This document shows, piece after piece, positions 1-7,200 of a stretch of DNA of 44,280 nucleotides. The stretch is from Prevotella sp. UBA1104 (lineage in GTDB: Bacteria > Bacteroidota > Bacteroidia > Bacteroidales > Bacteroidaceae): the NCBI GenBank assembly GCA_002314055.1, contig DCBP01000050.1, positions 581-44,860 on the forward strand. Reading direction: 5' to 3'. Under the pieces are notes generated by a model. It had not been told where the DNA came from. It was given only the letters and a program-made list of their open reading frames with translations, and searched no databases. The position numbers and the translations under genes were made by a program. Positions within the stretch are counted from its first letter, which is position 1. Every line of letters begins with the position of its first letter.

Positions 1-292
1 AAAGGTCTTTAAGCTAAGGAAAAAGATTAGAAAGGATAACAAAAGACGAAAAGGTATTAGAGGTAAAGATTGAGGATAACAAGAAGACGATAGGTATTAA
101 GAGGTAAAAAAGATTGATTGACGAGCCGAAAGGCAAAGGATAACAACAATAGGTATTACTCAGACGAAAGGATGAGAAAGTCATAGAAGGTAAAGTTTGA
201 GAGATTGTTTCATGGATTGAGTCGTGAAGACTCTGGTTTTGATAGATAAGTTAGGTTAATAGATTTAGGTAAAGGTTAGTTGTTTGATTTGT

Positions 293-341
293 GTTAGTCA
301 CCCCTGTTTGCTGATAATTCAGCAACAGGCTCGTGGGTAAC
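293..341 (+). ncRNA. Candidate structured RNA hairpin upstream of a terminator
   Basis: CTGTTTGCTGA (304-314) pairs with TCAGCAACAG (319-328) around a TAAT loop with one bulged T. The stem continues outward through CAC/GTG and GTTA/TAAC across internal loops. A plus-strand terminator follows about 60 nt later. There is no ORF, so this may be part of a small RNA or of a long 3' UTR. No -7 promoter element was found for it within the window. Confidence 0.3.
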
Positions 342-402
342 GAATGAAAAAAGTTAGGTAAAGAAATTGTATTTGAACATTAGGAAAAGAAATAGAACAA
401 AA

Positions 403-436
403 GACTCACCCCTTGGGATGAGCCTTTTTTTTTTTT
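403..436 (+). terminator. Rho-independent terminator (plus strand)
   Basis: CTCA and CCC pair with GGG and TGAG around a very small loop, with one mismatch, and are followed by an uninterrupted run of about 12 T. It must end a plus-strand transcript whose start was not identified in the window. Confidence 0.7.
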
Positions 437-450
437 ATATACTTATAATA

Positions 451-476
451 AAGGTCCTGCCGTGTGGCAGGACCTT
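451..476 (-). terminator. Hairpin terminator of the queF transcript
   Basis: Perfect 11-bp stem AAGGTCCTGCC / GGCAGGACCTT with a GTGT loop, directly downstream of the queF stop codon on the minus strand. The following tail is TTTATTATAA, a short U-rich run. It probably ends the yhhQ-queF mRNA. Confidence 0.75.
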
Positions 477-485
477 CTCTGTTTC

Positions 486-956
486 TTACAAGCCATGCTG
501 CATAAAGCGCTGTTCGGCAAGGCGCTCGTATTTAGTACCCGGTCTACCATAGTTGGCAAACGGGAAAATACTGATACCACCACGAGGTTTGAACAATCCA
601 GTAACCTCGATATAGCGCGGATCCATCAACTTCACAAGATCTTTCATTATGATATTCACGCAATCCTCATGGAAGTCGCCATGGTTACGGAAGCTGAAGA
701 GATACAGTTTCAGACTCTTGCTCTCCACCATACGAACGTCGGGGATATACTTTATGATAATTTCTCCGAAATCCGGCTGTCCTGTGATAGGACAAAGAGT
801 GGTAAACTCCGGACAGTTGAACTGCACCCAATAGTCATTGTCCTTGTGCTTGTTCTCGAAAGTCTCAAGCACCTCCGGGGCATAGTCCATTCTATACTCC
901 GTTTTCTTGCCGAGGGCATGAAGTCCCTCGTCTTTTCTGTTTTCGCTGTTTGTCAT
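486..956 (-). CDS. queF: NADPH-dependent 7-cyano-7-deazaguanine reductase (QueF)
   Basis: Cytosolic enzyme of the queuosine tRNA-modification pathway; it reduces preQ0 (7-cyano-7-deazaguanine) to preQ1 with NADPH. The 156-aa product has the length of the short (unimodular, type I) QueF class. The nucleophile lies in LCPITGQPDF at Cys55, with Asp62 just after. His96 and Glu97 are in an NHGDFHED-like segment, and the QueF motif ESKSLKLYLFSFRNHG is intact at 78-93. These positions coincide with the functional residues known for the Bacillus subtilis enzyme. The ATG at 956 is the only sensible start. It lies 120 bp downstream of the transporter gene on the same strand, so the two probably form a queuosine-precursor operon. 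A terminator hairpin follows its stop. Confidence 0.96.
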   Translation of the reverse strand: MTNSENRKDEGLHALGKKTEYRMDYAPEVLETFENKHKDNDYWVQFNCPEFTTLCPITGQPDFGEIIIKYIPDVRMVESKSLKLYLFSFRNHGDFHEDCVNIIMKDLVKLMDPRYIEVTGLFKPRGGISIFPFANYGRPGTKYERLAEQRFMQHGL

Positions 957-988
957 AAATTATTTTATTAAAAAGCTATTGTTGATAT

Positions 989-1042
989 AGGACTTATAGG
1001 ACATATATGACTTATAAGACCTATAGGAAAGATAGGACCTAT
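989..1042. repeat. Degenerate 9-bp tandem repeat, six units
   Basis: Six consecutive 9-bp units close to AGGACTTAT (AGGACATAT, ATGACTTAT, AAGACCTAT, AGGAAAGAT, AGGACCTAT) lie between the transporter gene and queF. The unit is an AT-rich microsatellite with no coding sense. It would lie in the transcribed spacer of the operon. Confidence 0.75.
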
Positions 1043-1076
1043 ACAAGGAATAAAGAACAAATAAAATGCACAAGCC

Positions 1077-1766
1077 TTAAATGTTCTGCACCTTCCAGAT
1101 ACTATAATTCACTCCATTATCGTAGACGTCCTCTCCTTCAAGTTGCTTTGTCTTTCCAACAATCCTTATAGTGATTGGCAAAACAATGATTTCGTATACC
1201 GTCTTCAATATTACCTGCGAGAAGATAAGCACCGGAATCTCGCTCCACGGAACAACACCACCGAGTGCAAGCGGAAAGAAAATCACGGAGTCGGCAGCTT
1301 CGCCATAAACCGTACTCATTATTGCCCTCAAGGCGAAGCGCTTACCACCATCAGCAATCTTCATGCGACTCATTACATAGGCGTTGATGAAAGACCCCAC
1401 GACAAAGGCAAGGAACGAAGCGGCAGCAATACGCGGAGCCAATCCGAAGACGGCATGAAAGCCCTCATCATTATGCCAGTAAGGAGCGCCGGGAATTGCA
1501 TCGCACAAAGCACCGAATGACACAAAAAGGAAATTCATCATGAAACCGAGCCAAATGAGCAATCGTGCCTTGCGGTATCCCCACACCTCGCATACGCAGT
1601 CGTTTATGATATACGACACGGGAAACACAAGCAGTCCGCCAGTGATGTTGATCGGTCCAAAAGAGATTTGCTTTGTCTCGAGCACGTTTGCCGTAATGAG
1701 GCAGACGCAGAAGAGCACACTGAAAAGCATAAACAGCACGCTCACGTTTTTATTTTTTATATCCAT
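1077..1766 (-). CDS. yhhQ: Queuosine precursor transporter, YhhQ/DUF165 family
   Basis: Inner-membrane transporter of the YhhQ (DUF165, VUT-type) family, known to import queuosine precursors such as preQ0/preQ1. The product is 229 aa from the ATG at 1766. About six hydrophobic segments are seen, beginning with VSVLFMLFSVLFCVCLITANVL, with family hallmarks such as FPVSYIINDCVCEVWGYRKAR, GEAADSVIFFPLA and the C-terminal KTVYEIIVLPIT. An upstream in-frame GTG at 1817 gives a charged, unlikely N-terminus, so the ATG after an A-rich stretch is preferred. A promoter TTTG-19 bp-TAACTTTG lies at 1870-1900. The gene precedes queF on the same strand; uptake followed by reduction of preQ0 would make sense of the pair. 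Confidence 0.92.
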   Translation of the reverse strand: MDIKNKNVSVLFMLFSVLFCVCLITANVLETKQISFGPINITGGLLVFPVSYIINDCVCEVWGYRKARLLIWLGFMMNFLFVSFGALCDAIPGAPYWHNDEGFHAVFGLAPRIAAASFLAFVVGSFINAYVMSRMKIADGGKRFALRAIMSTVYGEAADSVIFFPLALGGVVPWSEIPVLIFSQVILKTVYEIIVLPITIRIVGKTKQLEGEDVYDNGVNYSIWKVQNI

Positions 1767-1869
1767 ATTCTTGTTTTGTTTAGGCTTCACCTTATATATA
1801 ATAAGGCAGAAAGTCACGGAGGTTTATCAAGCACTCGCCTATTATTCTTTCTTTATCAGAAAGCGGCTG

Positions 1870-1900
1870 CAAAGTTAATGCAAATTGAGCGAAATACAAA
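1870..1900 (-). promoter_or_regulatory. Bacteroidota-type promoter of yhhQ-queF
   Basis: On the minus strand TTTG (1900-1897) is followed after 19 bp by TAACTTTG (1877-1870), matching the -33/-7 consensus (TTTG, TAnnTTTG). The predicted transcript start is near 1863, leaving a leader of about 95 nt. No preQ1 riboswitch was recognised in that leader. Confidence 0.7.
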
Positions 1901-2018
1901 ATGAAAGGCTAAAAGACTTTCATTTTTATTTCCGAAATGCAGCTTACCTTATTTAGATGTAATGCAAATCCTCATTCTTCATTTTGCGAAGCTATTCTTC
2001 ATTCTTCATTTAAAATAT

Positions 2019-2026
2019 TACCTTTG
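2019..2026 (+). promoter_or_regulatory. -7 element almost touching the start codon
   Basis: TACCTTTG at 2019-2026 matches TAnnTTTG. The ATG begins at 2032, so the predicted transcript start lies at or within a few bases of the start codon. No -33 TTTG is seen at the usual 19-21 bp. Confidence 0.55.
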
Positions 2027-2031
2027 CACTC

Positions 2032-2322
2032 ATGAACAAGATTGAAAGAGAAAAAAAGACCATTACATTCATGGTAAAACTGTATTGCAGACATAAACTA
2101 AAACAAAAGGAAATGCCTGGGGAATACGAAGAATTTCTGAAATATGCCCATTCACGTCTTGACCATTGCCGGTTCGGTGAGAAAAAGACAAGTTGCAAGC
2201 GATGCCCAATACACTGTTACGGCAAACTGCAACGAGAAAAGGCACGTCGAATAATGCGCTGGAGCGGACCAAGAATGTTCTTCTATGCACCGATAACAGC
2301 AATTAAACATCTGTTTGGATAA
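2032..2322 (+). CDS. YgbA-family nitrous-oxide-stimulated promoter protein
   Basis: A 96-aa cytosolic protein of the family annotated as nitrous oxide-stimulated promoter (E. coli YgbA). The N-terminal KIEREKKTITFMVKLYCRHK, the middle YAHSRLDHCRFGEKKTSC and the C-terminal KRCPIHCYGKLQREKARRIM plus RWSGPRMFFY follow the family pattern. Four cysteines sit in the HC-x(8)-C-x2-C-x3-C stretch and could bind metal. In enterobacteria the family is induced by nitric oxide and is linked to recovery from nitrosative stress; that role is inferred here. The first ATG is chosen because the family-conserved EKKTI segment precedes the second Met. The -7 element lies five bases upstream, suggesting a leaderless mRNA. 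Confidence 0.85.
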   Translation: MNKIEREKKTITFMVKLYCRHKLKQKEMPGEYEEFLKYAHSRLDHCRFGEKKTSCKRCPIHCYGKLQREKARRIMRWSGPRMFFYAPITAIKHLFG

Positions 2323-2397
2323 AAAAAGCACATATCGCTGCAACCAAACAGACATTCATTCCGTCTAACACATAAAGAAACAAAAAACGGAAAAGAT

Positions 2398-3168
2398 ATG
2401 AAAAAGATTTTAGTAGCTATCATGGCTGGACTGGTCATCTCAGCCGCCATGCCGACAATGGCGCAGCGCCACCGCCATACTCCTTTGGCAAGTGTGAAAG
2501 TAAACACACAGACAGACAAAGACGGAAATACAAAGAACACCACCGCCATCGTGGCCTTCTCGGATACGGCAGACGTGGACACGGCAGACATGGCAGACGA
2601 GGATTCTCTCTTTGATGCAGGAACAAATGGATGGGACAAGCCTACCAATATGGAAGCGCTTAGCGATATAATGGAAAGTGCTTTCCTCCCAATCGCCATC
2701 GTATTCATAATGTTCTGTCTCGCTCCTGTGCTGATTATCGGACTGATTATCTACTTCATCATAAAATCACGCAAACAGAAGATACAACTTGCTGAACTTG
2801 CGTTGAAAAACGGACAGCCTATACCTCAAGATATAGCAAAAAGCAACAAGCAGCCTAACGACCAGGGACTTTGGGAGAAGGGAGTGAAAAAGATGTTCCT
2901 CGGTATCGGTATCGTAGTTTTTTCGATATTTATACATAGCAGGATGTGCACTGGAATTGGATTCTTCATCGCATTCTATGGTGCAGGACAGGCTGTGATT
3001 GCATGGACAACGAAGAAAAGAATAGCTCCAGTTCCCTCTAACTCCACCAAGGAAGAAGCCCCCTCTAACTCCCCCAAGAGGGAGGATGCCTGCAACTTGC
3101 ATGAGAGTGCAGATAGGAAAGAGGAGAATTGTGAAGAGGAAGAGAATTCTACATTAGAAAACTCTTAA
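2398..3168 (+). CDS. Membrane protein of an ECF-sigma operon (DUF6249-like)
   Basis: A 256-aa membrane protein. Residues 1-22 form a signal peptide ending AMPTMAQ. A polar Asp-rich region follows to about 88, then two hydrophobic segments at about 98-122 (LPIAIVFIMFCLAPVLIIGL and on) and a third near 170-200. Between them is KSRKQKIQLAELALKNGQPIP, typical of small Bacteroidota membrane proteins annotated as DUF6249; that assignment is from memory and is tentative. The last about 50 residues are low complexity and derive partly from a GC-rich dispersed repeat (see findings). The gene is first of a tight plus-strand group with the sigma factor 56 bp downstream, so a role in sensing or as target of the sigma system is possible. 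Confidence 0.6.
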   Translation: MKKILVAIMAGLVISAAMPTMAQRHRHTPLASVKVNTQTDKDGNTKNTTAIVAFSDTADVDTADMADEDSLFDAGTNGWDKPTNMEALSDIMESAFLPIAIVFIMFCLAPVLIIGLIIYFIIKSRKQKIQLAELALKNGQPIPQDIAKSNKQPNDQGLWEKGVKKMFLGIGIVVFSIFIHSRMCTGIGFFIAFYGAGQAVIAWTTKKRIAPVPSNSTKEEAPSNSPKREDACNLHESADRKEENCEEEENSTLENS

Positions 3169-3186
3169 TCGCAGCGAAGCGAGAAC

Positions 3187-3219
3187 AACTCTAAATTCTA
3201 CATTCTAAACTCTAAATTC
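3187..3219. repeat. 7-bp-period repeat before the sigma gene
   Basis: AACTCTAAATTC occurs at 3187-3198 and again at 3208-3219 (21-bp period), with intermediate 7-bp units (TTCTACA, TTCTAAA). This simple AT-rich tandem repeat fills the gap before the sigma-factor start codon. Confidence 0.6.
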
Positions 3220-3224
3220 GAATT

Positions 3225-3761
3225 ATGAATGATATAACTCTTGTTACGCAAGTGGCGGTATTTGGCAACAAGCGTGCCTTCGACACGCTGTTGCACAAAT
3301 ACCAGTCGCAAGTGAGGCGGTTTCTGCTCGGACTGACCGTGGGCGACACACAGCTTGCCGACGACCTTGCACAGGAGACGTTCATAAAGGCCTACACCAA
3401 TATCGGGAAGTTTCGCGGCTTGTCGTCGTTCTCTACTTGGATTATGAGAATTGCATACAACGTGCACTACGACTACCGCCGCAGTCATCACCAGACGGAG
3501 GATGTGGAAATGCCAGCCATAGCGGCACGCTCCAGCGATATGACCAGCGACACAGCCTTGAGCATGGACATTCTGAAAGCTCTCGCCATACTGAAACAGG
3601 AGGAGCGCACCTGTATAACGCTTCAGCTGATAGACGGTCAACCCGTAGACAAGATAGCAAGCATCACCGGGATGCCGAAGGGAACGGTGAAGTCGCATCT
3701 GTATAGAGGGAAGGAGAAACTTACAACTTATTTAAGGAATAACGGATATGAAGGAAGATAA
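3225..3761 (+). CDS. ECF-type RNA polymerase sigma factor
   Basis: Sigma-70 family extracytoplasmic-function factor, 178 aa, which directs RNA polymerase to alternative promoters. Region 2 spans about residues 20-90, with DLAQETFIKAYTNIGKFRG (2.1-2.2) and FSTWIMRIAYNVHYDYRR (2.3-2.4). Region 4 spans about 115-170, with ERTCITLQLIDGQPVDKIA and the recognition helix GMPKGTVKSHLYRGKEKL. The spacing and length are typical. The ATG at 3225 is the only start that keeps region 2 complete. The next gene overlaps it by 14 bp, suggesting translational coupling, as usual for sigma/anti-sigma pairs. Its regulon cannot be told from the sequence. Confidence 0.93.
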   Translation: MNDITLVTQVAVFGNKRAFDTLLHKYQSQVRRFLLGLTVGDTQLADDLAQETFIKAYTNIGKFRGLSSFSTWIMRIAYNVHYDYRRSHHQTEDVEMPAIAARSSDMTSDTALSMDILKALAILKQEERTCITLQLIDGQPVDKIASITGMPKGTVKSHLYRGKEKLTTYLRNNGYEGR

Positions 3762-4146
3762 GAACGAGATATTGTTGAATGAGTTTTTTGCAAACGCTCG
3801 CAATACGGAGATTCCCGACAATGGATTCTCCGACAATGTGATGCGTAGTATCGGAATGCTTGAAAACAAGAAGATGTTGAGACTTTCGCATCTATGGACT
3901 ATCATCTGCAGCATGCTTGGCATTGTCTTCATCATATTCTCGGTGGCAAATGCCAATATAAAATGGTATAGCGGCAAGGATATTGCCGGAATAATATTGT
4001 CGCACATTATAAGAATAATGAAGTTTATCGCCACCTTCGACCTCTCGCATATTCCACAGTTTGTTTACCCAATCCCTCTCATCATAACAATACTGCTTGC
4101 CATCATGGCTATAAAGAGCGAAAGCAAGTATAAGGAAATATTCTAA
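3748..4146 (+). CDS. Small membrane protein, putative anti-sigma partner
   Basis: A 132-aa protein starting inside the sigma gene (14-bp overlap). Residues 1-45 are polar (NEFFANARNTEIPDNGFSDNVMRSI), followed by two hydrophobic segments at about 48-70 (LWTIICSMLGIVFIIFSVA) and about 105-122 (VYPIPLIITILLAIMAI). A cytosolic N-terminal segment plus membrane anchors, translated with an ECF sigma factor, fits an anti-sigma or regulator role. There is no zinc-binding HxxxCxxC motif. It resembles small Bacteroidota proteins annotated DUF5056, an assignment made from memory only. Confidence 0.65.
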   Translation: MKEDKNEILLNEFFANARNTEIPDNGFSDNVMRSIGMLENKKMLRLSHLWTIICSMLGIVFIIFSVANANIKWYSGKDIAGIILSHIIRIMKFIATFDLSHIPQFVYPIPLIITILLAIMAIKSESKYKEIF

Positions 4147-4195
4147 CACGCCTAAATCATTGGATAAATAATTCCACATATAAGATATACAGACT

Positions 4196-4245
4196 AAAAA
4201 AGAGCAGATGGAAATAACCCACCTGCTCTTTTTTTATTTTTTCAG
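4196..4245. terminator. Bidirectional terminator between convergent genes
   Basis: AGAGCAGATGG (4201-4211) pairs with CCACCTGCTCT (4219-4229) with one mismatch. A T-run follows on the plus side and an A-run precedes it, so it works on both strands. It ends the ECF operon and, from the other side, the HTCS gene. Confidence 0.85.
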
Positions 4246-7200
4246 CACTTCCGACGGAGTAACATCAAACTCTTTCTTGAAACTGCGGCGGAAATAACCG
4301 ATATTGTTGAAACCTGTCATCATTGACACCTCGGTAACATTATACTCTCCGGTCTTCAGCAGTTCCATTGCACGCTGCAACTTCACCTTGCGGATATATT
4401 CGTTGGCACTGACACCGGTTAGAGCCTTCACCTTGCGGTAGAAAGTGGAATGACTCATAGCAAACTTGTCTGTCATGAAAGCTATGTCAATATCCTCGGT
4501 GGCTATATTCTCTGAAATCAACGCATTCAGCTTGTCCATAAATTTCTTGTCAAGCGGACTGAGTTCCGGTGTAGAAGAAGCTGTATTTTCATTCAAAGCC
4601 ACAGCATTATTCCCGTCGAACTTGCCAGCAGCAAGAATATCCGAAGTTTTACCATCCGTTCCGCCATTCTGCGATGCAGTCGTAAGATTGCCCACCGAAA
4701 CTCCACGCTGCAGTATAATTTCAGCCAGTCGGCGTCTGCCGGACATTATGTTGCGTATTCTGCTGTTCAGCAGATGTGCGCTGAACGGCTTCATGAGATA
4801 GGAGTCGGCACCGCTGTCGTAGCCCTCTTCCTGATCTTGCGGACTGGTCTTGGCAGTAAGTATAATAATAGGTATATGACTCGTGCGCATATCATTCTTC
4901 AATACTTTCGTCATCTCAATACCATCCATCTCTGGCATCATGATGTCGCTGACAATAATGTCGGGCGAATGAAGGAAAGCCATGTCGCACCCCTCCTTAC
5001 CGTTGCGTGCCTGCAATATGCGGTAGTCTTCCTGGAGCGACTCGTCGATATACGTGCGGATATCATCATTGTCTTCCACGATGAGCACCACAGGACGTGA
5101 GTCTTTCCGTTCTTCCCCGTCAGCATTACCTTCACTGTCAGAATCCGTTTCAGCTTTCGTCTGCTCCTTGTCGTCATCCTTATGCAGAGCATCAGGATAA
5201 GTTTCCTGCATATCGAGCGAGAAAGAGAACGTGCTGCCACTGCCCTCCACACTGTCAACCGTCAACAAGGCATGGTGGAGTTCGGCAAGCGACTTGACAA
5301 GAGCCAGTCCGATACCGGTTCCTGAAGCCTGATGCAATCCCTTTGCCTGATAATAACGTTCAAAGATATGCGGCAGAGCATCTCTGCTTATGCCGTATCC
5401 AGTATCTGAAACGACAATTGCCGCCCTGTTGTTGGCAACCTTCAGCGACAGTGTAACGCTACCGTCCCGAGTATATTTTATGGCGTTCGACATAAGATTG
5501 TTCACGACAGTACTTATAACCTCCGAATCAAAGAATATCTCCACAGGCTTCTCCGGCATATTCACTTCAATCCTAAGCTTCGGATTACGGTTAAGGTCTT
5601 TGAAGCGCGAGCCTATCTCCCCTACTGCCACACAAAGGTTGGAGCGAGCTACAGAAAGGCGACGGTTCTGTGTTTCCGTCTTGCGGAATTCCAGTATCTT
5701 GTTAATCAAGTCAAGCAGTCTTACGGAACTGGCGTGTATACTCTTCACCTTTTTCTGCAAAGCCTCCGGCAGTCTGCTGTCAGCCATCAAATCCTCAAGC
5801 GGTCCCATTATCAGCGTCAAAGGGGTGCGCAATTCGTGGGTGATATTCGTAAAGAAGCGCAGACGGTCTTCGTTCATTTCAATTTTCTGTTGGCTCTCCC
5901 ACTTTGTCTTTTCCAGCGAACTCCTTAGTTTAATCTCATTTTTATATGAGCGCATGATATAATATACAATCCCCGCCACGAGGAGAAGATACAGAGTCTT
6001 TGCCCACCACGTCAGCCAAAGCGGAGGTTCTACACATACAGTCAGTCGTGCAATGCTTGCCTCATTCCAGTCCTGGTTTTTCAGTTTCGCCCTAACGACG
6101 AATGTATATTCACCGGGGTCAAGATTACGGAACACCACTCCATTGTCGCTATCGGTATACCACTCATCATCGAGACCTTCCATCTTGTAGGAATAGTCCA
6201 CGAGCATATTTTGCGAATAGTCACGCATGGTGAAAGCGATACGGAATGTGTTCTCGTTGTATTTCACCACTATCCTCCCCTCTTCATCAGGCTCGATGAT
6301 GAGTTTCTTTCCCTTGTCAGTCTGGCTCTCAATTCTCTCGCAGTCGATAATCTCCACTTGCGACACCTTGTCCTGCTGCTGTATCACCTGTGGGTTGAAG
6401 CTGCAAATACCGCTCGGCGAACCGAAATACACTGTTCCCGTAGACGATACGGCAGCGGCTCCTATCACGAAGTTGCCCATCGGAATACCGCTTTTGTAGT
6501 CGAAATTGAAGAATTTCTGCTTGTTCACGTCGAAGCAAGCTATTCCAGAGAACGTGCTCAACCAAATATTTCCCATACGGTCTTGTGCGAGAGCGCGGAT
6601 ATGATTGTCTTTCAGTCCCTGCTTGTCGTTGAACACCTTATAGTTAGTTGGCTTCCTTGCGTCCGGCACATAGACGAGTCCGAGATGAGTGGCTACCCAT
6701 ATTCCACCGTTCTCGTCGGAGATAATCTGATTTATGGAACTTGACGGGAATGGGGCTTTATCACCGAGATGTGCCACGAGGTTTCTGTTTCTGTCGAACA
6801 CAAAGATGCCTCGTGCCAGGGTTCCAACCCATATTTTGCCATAGCGGTCTTCGATTATAGAGAATGGTATCGACGAAGCGCCAATAGCTTTGTTTATCTT
6901 GGCTTCTACAGTTTCCTTTTCGCCACTAACGGTGAATACTCCGCTCTCGCCTCCTATCCATACCGTGCCGTTATGGTCTGTGAAAAGCGCATTCACGTCA
7001 ATAGCCTTTGTACATGCTATTTTCGTTATGGCTCCTGTGGCAGGGTTAAGTTTCAAGGCACCGTTGTCGGTTGTACCGAACCAGATGTTTCCCTGTTTAT
7101 CTTCTGTGAATAGGTAAACGAATGACGATGAGTTGGAAATATACGGCGAGAAGTCCCACGACCTTGTTATCTCCCCGCCTTTATACGTCATAACCTTATT

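Larger units (their letters stand above)
1..485. other. Non-coding region, purine-rich imperfect repeats and hairpins
   Basis: No convincing gene is seen here. Bases about 25-200 are purine-rich and repeat a loose unit of about 41-43 bp (AAGATT, GGATAACAA, AGACGA, AGGTATTA, GAGGTA in order); two clear copies start near 25 and 67 and a degenerate third near 110. Bases 293-341 form a long hairpin, and 403-436 looks like a rho-independent terminator on the plus strand. This could be the 3' part of an untranslated transcript or a small RNA coming from outside the window. I could not match it to a known RNA family. Confidence 0.5.

Noticed and set aside
1766..1817. GTG start at 1817 for the YhhQ-type transporter
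   Set aside because: It adds a charged Lys-rich stretch before the conserved first membrane segment; the ATG at 1766 fits family length.
1767..1866. preQ1 riboswitch in the yhhQ-queF leader
   Set aside because: The pathway makes it attractive, but the leader lacks the preQ1-I and preQ1-II consensus segments I can recognise; only a weak CCTTAT/ATAAGG hairpin is present.
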